From the NCBI GenBank assembly GCA_001970955.1, contig MPUH01001057.1, forward strand, positions 1-25,062: a stretch of DNA of 25,062 bases, written 5' to 3'. Source of the stretch: Stentor coeruleus (Eukaryota > Ciliophora > Heterotrichea > Heterotrichida > Stentoridae). The translations under genes were made by a program, and so were the position numbers. Under the pieces are notes generated by a model, which did not search any database, was not told where the DNA came from, and saw nothing but the letters and a program-made list of their open reading frames with translations. Positions 1 through 8,203 of this stretch are shown in pieces (position 1 is the stretch's first letter; the number at the start of each line of letters is the position of its first letter).

Positions 1-499
1 CTTGTCAAATGGTTAATCCCATTTTAAAGTATTAAATATTTTTATTCTTGCCTTTTATCTAGATTACACCAATTTTGAAAATTATTTTATTCATATGATT
101 GTAGCCCTAGTAAAATATACTATTTAATTGAACCCATAAGTATAATCTTTCTAGATACTTCAATTATGAGAATTTTTTTCTAGTAACTAATAAAAAATAT
201 TGTATGCTATTTTGAAAATATCGTCTGTATATATTAAGAATCATAATATTTGTAAAATTACACTCAAAAATGAAAAACTTAATTGTAATTATTTGTCTTA
301 AGAATAACATAATTTTCACCTAATTTTAAAGGAAATACACGATCTTAATATTTATTATAATGAACATAAGCCAAACATTTTTATTAAAATATTTTTAGTT
401 TAGTTTTTATTTGCAAAATAGGCTGGCTTAAAGGATTTCATTTATGCTCTTATTATCACTCCGATTTTAGGTTTTTTAAATATATACGATTAAGATAAA
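1..499. other. AT-rich 5' flank, no gene seen
   Basis: No open frame of useful length and no RNA gene was recognised here. The stretch is AT-rich throughout and presumably contains the promoter of the PH-domain gene that starts at 500. The last bases before that start are a run of A and T with no clear motif. Confidence 0.5.
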
Positions 500-1540
500 A
501 TGGAAGAAACAGAAAGTAAATTTCATAAAGAATCTGATGAATTCAATGAAAGTTTGAGCACTCCGACTATTAGTTCAGATTATAATCCAACACTTATAAT
601 CCAAGAGCATAGTCCAGAGCCAGAGCTTCCATTTATTCGTGGCTGGCTTCAAAAGCGTTCAACCCATCTTATCAAAAGGTGGCAAAACAGATACTTTGTT
701 CTTCGCAATAAAATCCTCAGTTACTACGGAACAGAATCTGATGAAAATCCTCGAACAACAATAGATTTTGATCAAGTCTCTGTAAGTTTAGAATTCATAA
801 AGAATAAAAATCCTCAAGAGATGACTTTATCTATAGTAGGATGTAAAAGAGCCTTTAAACTTCGAGCTATGAATGGAGAAAACCTTGAAGAATGGGTTGA
901 GAATTTGTATTTACATATAAATTCATCCAGAGGTAGTAAATCAGATTTATATTTGATATCAAGTAAAGAAGAGTTTTGGAGATATGCAAGAATAAGTAAT
1001 GAGAAGTTTAGTCAAGAAGCTGATATTGGTGATGTTCTTCTTTTTAAGAGTAAAAATTTATCGGCTAAATTACAGAGAGGTGTGACTTTGAGTAAATATG
1101 ATCATGTTGCTATGTTGCTAAGGTGGAAAGATGGAGTTGTTGGGATGCTTGAAGCAACTGGGCAGACTGGAGTACAGATTTTACTTTGGAGCGATTTTAT
1201 AAGATTCAATTGGCATTTACTTTACACCAGACTAGTCTATCGCAAACTAGAAATTAAAAGAACTGATGAAATGCTAGAAAAACTTGAAAAATTCCTTGAG
1301 AATGTTGAAGGGAAACGATATAGTCTTAATCCGACAAAAATATTCAAAAAAAGAAGCCCAGGTGAAGAAGAAAACTTTTTCTGTTCAGAACTTGTGGCTT
1401 CAGCTTATAAAGCAATTGGGGTATTAAGTGAAGATGAAAAAAGCTCAAGTTACTTGCCTCTTCACTTTTCAAGTAAAAAGCAAATCCCACTCATCGATTC
1501 AAATTTAAGCCAAGAGTATTTAATTGACTTTCAGCTTTAA
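500..1540 (+). CDS. PH domain fused to a permuted papain-like amidase (YiiX/NlpC-P60 type)
   Basis: 346 residues. Residues about 44-142 read as a pleckstrin-homology domain: GWLQKRS, then the basic strand RWQNRYFVLRN, and the C-terminal helix with a conserved Trp (EEWVENLYLHI). Residues about 172-340 resemble permuted NlpC/P60 (YiiX-like) papain-fold enzymes. In that family the His comes before the Cys; here the candidates are H202 in YDHVAM, E218 in LEATGQ and C295 in FFCSELVASAY. Such enzymes cleave amide or thioester bonds. The PH domain would place it at a phosphoinositide membrane, so a lipid or lipoprotein substrate is possible but is inference. The N-terminal 40 residues are acidic and Ser-rich, probably disordered. 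Single exon, ATG start, TAA stop. The PH call is firm; the enzymatic half is likely but divergent. Confidence 0.8.
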   Translation: MEETESKFHKESDEFNESLSTPTISSDYNPTLIIQEHSPEPELPFIRGWLQKRSTHLIKRWQNRYFVLRNKILSYYGTESDENPRTTIDFDQVSVSLEFIKNKNPQEMTLSIVGCKRAFKLRAMNGENLEEWVENLYLHINSSRGSKSDLYLISSKEEFWRYARISNEKFSQEADIGDVLLFKSKNLSAKLQRGVTLSKYDHVAMLLRWKDGVVGMLEATGQTGVQILLWSDFIRFNWHLLYTRLVYRKLEIKRTDEMLEKLEKFLENVEGKRYSLNPTKIFKKRSPGEEENFFCSELVASAYKAIGVLSEDEKSSSYLPLHFSSKKQIPLIDSNLSQEYLIDFQL

Positions 1541-1849
1541 TTACTTAATTCTTTTATTAAGATAAGTAGAATATTATATCAAATTAGAAATATTAATGAT
1601 AAGATTTTAGTTTGGTTTATTAGATTTGTGATTTCAACTTTTTTTTAATGCGATATAATATGATTTACTTGAGTATTAGATATAAAATTATCATTACTAC
1701 AATTAGAAATTTGTGTTTTTGAGTTGTAATATTCTAATATACATTATTGACAATCAATAAAACGAATTTATAATTAAAAATACATAAACAATCCATACAC
1801 TCAATAAAAAAAAAACCACAAAACTCATGCAAAATATATCTTAAACTAT
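1541..1849. other. Convergent intergenic spacer
   Basis: Spacer of about 310 nt between the 3' ends of the PH/amidase gene and the acid phosphatase gene. It is AT-rich and contains only short homopolymer runs. No gene or structured RNA was recognised. Confidence 0.5.
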
Positions 1850-3076
1850 TTACTTATGTATTTTGCTAATTAGATAATATATTCCACCAATGACCCCAAG
1901 AAGAATAATAAGATCTCCAACTAAAAGGTAAAAAATATCATTATCTCCCTCAGTTTTCACCGATATTTTAGTCAACTTCCCTATAAGTGCGCAACCAAGT
2001 GCAGGATCTTTTAATGCTCTCATATTGATATAGCTTAAAAACTCACTAAAATCAGGATTCACTTGAAGTTCAGAAATAGGAATATTTTCTCCATTATAAA
2101 TCACATTAACCGAATACCTATCTTGTGTTTTATCTAATTCAAACAAAAGTAAAGACCCAAACTCAGGTAATTTATCAACTTTATACCTTAAACTTGACAA
2201 AATATTCATAATAGTCGTATCATGTGCTGAATATACAACTCCTTTACTTTTCTTTTTTCCATCTACAGCATCAGAAAAAAGTTTAGACAATTCATTTAAA
2301 AATTTACTTCCAACAAACCTTGCAACATAATCAGGCTCATAAAGTTTAAAATATTTCATTTCAACATGAGCAACTTCAGCTTTTTCCAACCATTTAGCAT
2401 CAAATTCATCAGGTACTTTAAATCCCATAAACTCATTGCTTATAACTGAATCATGAACTTTTAAAAACAAATCAAAAGCTTTTCTATCATCAACATTAAA
2501 ATATTTTTTAATCCCTTCAACAACTTCAGGGTATTTGTAAAAAATTTTCTTCATAGTTTGACTATTTTTCATCCTTTCTATATGTGAAATATATTCTTGA
2601 CATGTTTTATCAGGTCTAAGGATTGGGTCTATAACTTGATAAGAAGTATGGATTTGTATAAATTCAGAGATATCTATAGAATAAATGCTATCTTTAAGAC
2701 TTGTTGTATTAATATTCAAAGGGGGAAGATATTTTGGCTTTGAGACCATATTGCGATTTGTAGGATACAAGCCATATGCTATAGCTGAAGCACTTTGAAT
2801 AGTCCTTGGAGCATTTGATGAATAAAATGTTATCTCAGATTCATCGTATTTTAAAGAAAGTAGTTGATTTTTTGCTATGTATCTATCATGTAGATATTGA
2901 CCAATTAGATATTCTTGTCTAAAACCTTCTGCAGTTAATTGACCTTCACCATTAGGCCAATTTTCTGCATGATCCCATTGCATAAAGTCTATTGGGCTTC
3001 TCGCTCCATGTCTTGTCACAGCGACAAAGTACACAGGTATGGCAATAGCTTTGATTATCAGAAGGCAGATAAACAT
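1850..3076 (-). CDS. Histidine acid phosphatase, C-terminally membrane-anchored
   Basis: 408 residues. The histidine-phosphatase signature RHGARSP lies at residues 22-28 (nucleophile H23), just after a short hydrophobic leader (residues 1-13) that looks like a signal peptide. The second catalytic motif HD is at 285-286 in YSAHDTTIMNIL. The last 28 residues contain one hydrophobic segment (about 382-404) followed by a short basic tail, giving a type I topology like lysosomal acid phosphatase (ACP2). The likely role is hydrolysis of phosphomonoesters in lysosomes or food vacuoles, or at the cell surface; the location is inference from the leader and anchor. The length is normal for the family. 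Its start is 48 nt from the start of a possible small plus-strand gene, so a shared promoter region is likely. Confidence 0.9.
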   Translation of the reverse strand: MFICLLIIKAIAIPVYFVAVTRHGARSPIDFMQWDHAENWPNGEGQLTAEGFRQEYLIGQYLHDRYIAKNQLLSLKYDESEITFYSSNAPRTIQSASAIAYGLYPTNRNMVSKPKYLPPLNINTTSLKDSIYSIDISEFIQIHTSYQVIDPILRPDKTCQEYISHIERMKNSQTMKKIFYKYPEVVEGIKKYFNVDDRKAFDLFLKVHDSVISNEFMGFKVPDEFDAKWLEKAEVAHVEMKYFKLYEPDYVARFVGSKFLNELSKLFSDAVDGKKKSKGVVYSAHDTTIMNILSSLRYKVDKLPEFGSLLLFELDKTQDRYSVNVIYNGENIPISELQVNPDFSEFLSYINMRALKDPALGCALIGKLTKISVKTEGDNDIFYLLVGDLIILLGVIGGIYYLISKIHK

Positions 3077-3124
3077 TATTATGTTTAATCCATAGAAAAA
3101 ATCTAATGTTTGTTATTAAATAAT

Positions 3125-3256
3125 ATGAAATTGGTGACCAGAGCTATTTTGGGTGATCTTGCTCTTGTGATTGTTAGTGGAGGATTTACTGCGGAGATTA
3201 TAAGATTATGGTGGCATAGGAAAATTATCAGGACTATTAAGGTAGTTAAGACTTAG
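3125..3256 (+). CDS. Possible 43-residue single-pass membrane protein
   Basis: A short ATG-to-TAG frame encoding 43 residues. It has a hydrophobic stretch (residues 7-21, AILGDLALVIVSGGF) followed by EIIRLWWHRK and a basic tail. The stretch is noticeably richer in G and C than the spacer that follows, and the amino-acid make-up is that of a small membrane protein, for example of the mitochondrial inner membrane. It diverges from the acid phosphatase gene with only 48 nt between starts, similar to the tight spacing elsewhere in the window. No family was recognised. Frames of this size arise by chance, so this is a candidate only. Confidence 0.45.
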   Translation: MKLVTRAILGDLALVIVSGGFTAEIIRLWWHRKIIRTIKVVKT

Positions 3257-4240
3257 ATGGGATAGATTTTATTATATTTATTTACGAATCAATATATTTA
3301 AATATATGATCACTAATTATATTTATTCATTCAGTATATTGAAATATTAGAGATATTGTATATTGAAATATTAGAGTTATTGCATATTTGAAACTTTGAT
3401 ATTTATATTATGTTAGGTTTATTATCATTTCTTAATTCATAAGGTTGATTTGTAAATTATAGTATTTGTCTAAGAGTTTATGATTAAAAACTATTAAAAT
3501 TTCAATGCTATAGACTAATAGTGAATTAAAATAATTTGTGAATTATAATTTAAAGTATATTTATCTATAAACATAAATTATGCATAAATAATAATAGTTA
3601 AATCATACTTTATCATAGAATTGCAATAGAAAGCAAGCATTGATTGTGTCTCGAGTCTTAAAAAAATAATGATTTATCTGTATTATTTGAGATAGTTTAA
3701 TAAAGCTATAAAAACATGAAAGTAGTTAAAATTTTATGATCTGAGTATAATGCGAAAATACTAAAAAATATTGATTTAAATTATTTAACTTTAAAGTAAA
3801 TATTCTAAACTTATATACAATTTAATACTCAAAAAAAAACTAATAAAGATCAGATAATAAAATTATTCATTGTCAATTATCTTCTTATCTATCAATTTCC
3901 CTATAAACCTGCATAATTTTCAAAACTAATTCACATATTATCTATTATCCCTAGCGTATTTGACTTTATTCATCCACAAAATATCTTCTATCACTTCTTT
4001 CAACATACACAAACTATTATTTTCATAAAAAATGACAAATTTACAATAAAAACATGTACAAAATACCATCTAATCAAAGCCATCTCTACATAAATCCTAT
4101 ACCTATCTTCCTCAAATACTCTTCACTATTTTTCAAATATAAATAATTTCTATATTCAAATCAATAAGTATATTTAAATGTGAAACTGAGAATCTATCAA
4201 AAAAGTACGTTTTCACCGATCATTTATAAATTATATAACT
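3257..4240. other. AT-rich intergenic region, no supported gene
   Basis: About 980 nt without a supported gene. The left half is G/T-leaning; from about 3840 the plus strand becomes clearly C-leaning up to the next gene. On the minus strand there is a 22-codon open stretch (near 3938-4006) with coding-like composition, too short to call. A 24-bp tandem repeat lies at 3334-3381. Confidence 0.5.
3334..3381. repeat. 24-bp direct repeat, two copies
   Basis: Two adjacent copies of a 24-bp unit beginning GTATATTGAAATATTAGAG differ at one position. A third, degraded copy follows from 3382. It lies in AT-rich spacer and no function is evident. Confidence 0.7.
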
Positions 4241-4780
4241 ATGAATCGAAAGGTAAAATTGCTAAACATCGAGTTAGGGAAAGTTATTTTAGTACCATTT
4301 GAAAATAGCATGGCTGAAAAGTACTACGAGTGGATGCAAAATCCTGATTTACTAGAAGCTACTAGTACTGATCAAATGACTTTAGAAGAAGTGCGAAATA
4401 TATTTTTCATGTATCAAACAGACCCAAACAAATACGCATATATGATTTGTGATAGAAACTTATTCTCTTCAGAAAACCCTAGCTTGAGTATGATTGGTGA
4501 TGTGAACCTTTTTGTAAATGAAAGTTTAGAAGGAGAATTAAACATCATGATAGCGAATGAAAACTACCGTAAACAAGGAATAGCATCAGAAGTTATACGA
4601 TGCATGATCTCCCTTTGTAGCGGGGCGTTCTTTTTGTCAAAATTGATTGCGAAAATTTCTGAATCAAACCAAGCATCACAAAGACTCTTTAAAAAACTAG
4701 GATTTTCAGAATACTGTCATGATACTGATTTTCATCAAGTGCACTACTGCTATATGCTAAGTAATGCAATAATCTTTTAA
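4241..4780 (+). CDS. NAT9: NAT9-like GNAT N-acetyltransferase
   Basis: 179 residues, close to human NAT9 (207). It follows the NAT9 pattern: GKVILVPF near the N-terminus, YYEWMQNPDLLEATS (28-42), MTLEEV, then MIGDVNLF (84-91), which is characteristic of this subfamily. The acetyl-CoA loop is NYRKQGIA (108-115), matching R-x-x-G-x-A, and the family's SNQASQRLFKKLGF follows near the C-terminus. GNAT enzymes transfer acetyl from acetyl-CoA to an amine. NAT9 has been linked to microtubule stability in animals, which would suit a ciliate, but the substrate here cannot be read from sequence. The stop codon is 2 nt from the stop of the convergent TMEM42-like gene, so their 3' UTRs must overlap. Confidence 0.85.
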   Translation: MNRKVKLLNIELGKVILVPFENSMAEKYYEWMQNPDLLEATSTDQMTLEEVRNIFFMYQTDPNKYAYMICDRNLFSSENPSLSMIGDVNLFVNESLEGELNIMIANENYRKQGIASEVIRCMISLCSGAFFLSKLIAKISESNQASQRLFKKLGFSEYCHDTDFHQVHYCYMLSNAIIF

Positions 4781-4782
4781 GC

Positions 4783-5115
4783 TTATCTATCATTAGTTAT
4801 AATCCACACACCAATAAACATCAATCCTGCTCCTAAAATCCAATTGTAGGAGACTTCTTCTGAATAAATCGCATAGCCTAACACAGCTGAAAAGACGTAA
4901 TTAAATGTAAGATTGATGACTGTGGTTTTCGATGCTCCGATCTCTTTGAAGCTTTCAACCATGTATTTGATCATAGTAGAGTTCAATATAAGCATAATTA
5001 ATATTGAAAGAACTTTGTAATACAATAAATCGTCAGAGTCTTGGAATCCGTACTTCCCAAAGACACCTGCACAAGCTGCAAGAATGCCTGAAAGGATGGC
5101 TGGAAGGGCTTTCAT
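4783..5115 (-). CDS. TMEM42: TMEM42-like small EamA-type membrane protein
   Basis: 110 residues with four predicted membrane helices (about 3-20, 31-51, 64-83 and 89-106). It has the half-transporter layout of the EamA/DMT superfamily. The opening LSGILAACAGVFGKYGF and the pattern SKTTVINLTFNYVFSAVLG followed by a Glu-containing loop and WILGAGLMFIGVWII resemble TMEM42 proteins. Full-length DMT transporters have about ten helices, so this single EamA unit would probably act as a dimer. No substrate is known for TMEM42. It converges on the NAT9-like gene with stops 2 nt apart and diverges from the mitochondrial carrier gene. Confidence 0.7.
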   Translation of the reverse strand: MKALPAILSGILAACAGVFGKYGFQDSDDLLYYKVLSILIMLILNSTMIKYMVESFKEIGASKTTVINLTFNYVFSAVLGYAIYSEEVSYNWILGAGLMFIGVWIITNDR

Positions 5116-5356
5116 ATAATTATAATAAAAAAATCATATCAATGAAGTAGATTTGTTTGTCTAAGGTAATTGGAGTTAATATACTGAATAATGGTAGTTT
5201 TTGATATAGATTTTTTACTTAATTTTTATGCAAATATTGTAATAAATGTTTAGATTTAAGAATTGTTAGATAGGAAAATTATATTGTTTATGTATCTTGA
5301 TTTAAAAAGTTTTATTAGGCTTAAATTTGATTTATAAGGTATTAATATGAAATTCT

Positions 5357-6262
5357 ATGTTTACTCAGATTATTCTGATAAGGTTTAGAATATTATTTCA
5401 TAAAGCTATTAAAGGAATTTTAGAGTTGCTTAAAAAAATGAAATCCAGGAGAATGAATAACTGGAATTCTGGCGCTCTCGCGGGTGTTTTAGGTGCATTT
5501 TTTCTTCAACCTTTTGATGTGCTTAAAACATACAGCATTGTTTCTGTGAAGAATCAGAGCGGAATGGCAACAGGGTGCAGGCTTGTTTTATCAAAATATG
5601 GAGTTCTTGGCCTATGGCGAGGAGTTACTGCAGCAGTAGGCCGAGCATTGATTGGTTCTGGCCTTTACTTTCTTTTGTTAGAGGAATTTAAGTTTATTGC
5701 TGGATCAAATAATATAATGATAATGGGAATGTGTTCAGGTCTAGCGAAAGTTTCTATTACAATCCTATGCCAACCAATTTCTGTGATAAAAGTCAGAATG
5801 GAGTCACCAACATGCCAAATCTATTCATCTTTATTTAATGCAGTAACAACAATATACTCAACTGAAGGAATCAAAGGATTTTATCGAGGTATAGTGCCTT
5901 CAGTAATAAAAGATGTCCCATATTCCACACTAGGTTATGCATTTTATGAAAAATATATACAAATTTTCAGTTCTTTAACTTTTAGTGATAGAAAAAACCC
6001 TGTTGTCACTCTTAGTGCTGGGGTTTCTGCTGGTTTCACTGCTACTATTATTACTCAGCCTTTTGATGTTATTAAGACTAGGATTCAACTTCAAAATGTA
6101 AATGGTGGACGATATAATAATATGTTAGAATCGATGAAAACTATATATGAAGAAGATGGACTTAGTGGGTTTCAGAGAGGACTTTGGCCAAGAATTGCAA
6201 AAAGATTTTTTTCTTTTCCACTGGTGTGGACTTTATATGAACAGATTAAGATTTCCATTTAA
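5357..6262 (+). CDS. SLC25A38: Mitochondrial carrier, SLC25A38/Hem25 (glycine carrier) type
   Basis: 301 residues from the first ATG, with three mitochondrial-carrier repeats. The signature motifs are QPFDVLK (51-57), QPISVIK (139-145) and QPFDVIK (234-240). The second lacks the usual acidic residue, as in SLC25A38, where it reads PITVIK and is followed, as here, by an R-x-E-S context. The closing VWTLYEQ also matches SLC25A38. That carrier imports glycine into mitochondria for the first step of haem synthesis (5-aminolaevulinate). The carrier family is certain; the glycine subtype is inferred from these motifs. Residues 1-27 are hydrophobic and basic with no family match, so translation may begin at the ATG at 5438 or the one at 5453, which starts just before the first repeat. 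Confidence 0.85.
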   Translation: MFTQIILIRFRILFHKAIKGILELLKKMKSRRMNNWNSGALAGVLGAFFLQPFDVLKTYSIVSVKNQSGMATGCRLVLSKYGVLGLWRGVTAAVGRALIGSGLYFLLLEEFKFIAGSNNIMIMGMCSGLAKVSITILCQPISVIKVRMESPTCQIYSSLFNAVTTIYSTEGIKGFYRGIVPSVIKDVPYSTLGYAFYEKYIQIFSSLTFSDRKNPVVTLSAGVSAGFTATIITQPFDVIKTRIQLQNVNGGRYNNMLESMKTIYEEDGLSGFQRGLWPRIAKRFFSFPLVWTLYEQIKISI

Positions 6263-6692
6263 ACATAATTATATTATCTCCATGCTTAGAAAATTATTTT
6301 GATTAAGGGCTTTTAATGGTAGTTTAGGTATGGTTGGAAGAGCATGGAATTTTGTTGGAAGGGTGGGTTAAGAGAGTGATTTTTTGGCTTTAAAACTATG
6401 AATAGTCTTTATGATTAACACAGATTTCATAAACCAATCTTACCCTTCACTAAAAATCCCACAATAACAAAACCTAATCTTCTTCACATCTACAGTATTC
6501 CCCATAAGACAACCAAAAAAACTATTCTTCTCCTTCTAAAAAATTTAAATATTAATCGAGCACTTAAACAATAAAATACTCTTCATAATTTCTTACATCA
6601 AGCCATTACTTACAATTTATTACATTCCACACATCATAATTCAATAATATCCTCAATTACACTAATATACCATGACTTAACCCAACTCTGTA
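6263..6692. other. Intergenic spacer with a composition switch
   Basis: A 430-nt spacer with no gene seen. Its left part (to about 6415) is G/T-rich on the plus strand and the rest is C/A-rich. The switch falls midway between the carrier stop and the oxidoreductase start. Confidence 0.5.
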
Positions 6693-7784
6693 ATGAATAA
6701 AAGGGTGGTATTGAAACAACGTCCAAAAGGGGTTCCTCAAAAAGAAGACTTCGAAGTGAACTTTGAGTCATTACATCTAAATCTTAAACAAGGAGAAATT
6801 CTAGTCAAAGTAGAATGGATATCAGCTGACCCAACTCAACTAGGTACAATCTAATTAGTCTGGATTTCTGGTATGAGATCTTATATGCCTCCTATCAAAC
6901 TTGGAGACACAGTCCGTGCTTTAGGTGTTGGGATTATCGTAAATTCTCATTCCCCAGGTTACAAAGTTGGAACTTATGTTTCTGGACTTTTAGGTTGGCA
7001 AGAATACTGCAAAATCCATGTTTCTCAAGTAGAAAAAATCCCATCATCTGTAAAACCATCATTATACTTAGGGATTTTTGGTATGACTGGTCTTACAGCT
7101 TATGTTTCAGTAAGATTATTAGGTAAAGCTCAAAAAAAACAAGTTGTTGTCATATCAACAGCAGCTGGTGCTGTAGGTTCAGTAGCAGTACAAGTGGCAA
7201 AAGCACAAGGATGTAAAGTTATTGGAATTACAGGCTCTGATGAAAAGGTTCAATGGCTTAAAGATCTTGGTATATATGGGGTTATTAATTATAAAACTGA
7301 GAATGTAGCTTCTGTATTAAAAAGTATGTGTCCTGAAGGAATTGATATGTATCTTGATAATGTTGGAGGAGAAATGCTTGATGCTGTATTGATGAATGCG
7401 AAAAAAGGATCAAGGATGATATTATGTGGGGCAATTCAAAGTTATGGGCTAAAAAAAGCTCAACCTGTTTATATGTACCCATTGGTAATTTCTAAGAGTA
7501 TTAAGATGAAAGGATTTATTATAAACGATTATCAGGATAAGTATGAAGAAGCTATTAGTTATCTTTCAAAACTCTATAAGAAAGGGGAGCTGATTTATAA
7601 GGAAGATGTTGTGGAAGGACTTGAAAATGCTTATCAAGCCCTACAGAAACTTGCCACTGGAGGGAATCAGGAGGATGTTGTGGAAGGACTTGAAAATGCT
7701 TATCAAGCCCTACAGAAACTTGCCACTGGAGGGAATCAGGGGAAAATGCTCGTTAGAGTCCTTCATGAAGCCCCTAAGCTTTAG
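6693..7784 (+). CDS. MDR-family NADPH-dependent oxidoreductase (CurA/YncB-like), one 15-nt intron
   Basis: Two exons, 6693..6843 and 6859..7784, giving 358 residues. Without splicing, the N-terminal 50 codons run into an in-frame TAA inside the intron. Removing it joins EWISADPTQL to VWISGMRSYMPP, the pattern of zinc-free medium-chain reductases such as E. coli CurA/YncB and leukotriene B4 dehydrogenase/prostaglandin reductase. Other landmarks are GDTVRALGVG, GWQEYC, the nucleotide-binding loop AAGAVGSVAVQVAKAQG (from about residue 152) and YLDNVGGEMLDAVL. These enzymes reduce alkenal or enone double bonds with NADPH, often in detoxification. The exact substrate is unknown. The C-terminal stretch that should occur once, EDVVEGLENAYQALQ and eight more residues, is present twice in frame (7602-7739). 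Without the extra 23 residues the length would be 335, normal for the family. Confidence 0.88.
6844..6858 (+). other. 15-nt spliceosomal intron
   Basis: GTACAATCTAATTAG has GT and AG ends and an internal TAAT resembling a minimal branch-point. It splits a codon after its first base. Its length is a multiple of three, but it carries an in-frame TAA, so unspliced mRNA would stop after about 53 codons. Excision restores a continuous conserved domain, which is strong support. Introns of 15-16 nt are known from Stentor. Confidence 0.92.
7602..7739 (+). repeat. 69-bp tandem duplication inside the oxidoreductase gene
   Basis: Two adjacent 69-bp units (7602-7670 and 7671-7739) share 67 identical consecutive bases. 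They keep the reading frame and repeat 23 residues (EDVVEGLENAYQ... to GGNQ). The family has this segment once, so the second copy is either a recent duplication or an assembly error. Confidence 0.9.
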
Positions 7785-8203
7785 TTAATTAGATTAAACA
7801 TTCAAAGTTTTATCTTAATATTATGATCTATTTTCAAAAACCATTTGTTAAAAAATTTTTGTTTTTCCTTTATAAAATTATACTCAGATATGAGTTTTTA
7901 AAGTAAACATATAATAGTTTAGATTTTTTCTTTGATCACAGAATAAAATTAACTTAGTTTTCTTCATTCATAAGTATTATGAATTCCTAATCCAAAAATA
8001 TCAATTCATAATTTATAGTAATAATAAACTTCATTAAGCCCATTAAAATCATATATTTATCCATTCATATTTTATTAAAATTTAATAAGAAAAACTTTAT
8101 GTGTGAAAAATAATCAGTATCAAAACACTCAAAAAAATATAAAACTTCCTATCAAAAGCTAAAAATTCTAAATAAAAAACCCTTAACCTAAAATATAACT
8201 TTT
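7785..8203. other. AT-rich convergent spacer
   Basis: About 420 nt between the 3' ends of the oxidoreductase and SNF5-like genes. Only AT-rich sequence was seen, with no gene or structured RNA recognised. Confidence 0.5.

Noticed and set aside
7285-7482. Minus-strand open frame inside the oxidoreductase gene
   Set aside because: It is fully antisense to a conserved domain and has no ATG-supported start or recognisable product.
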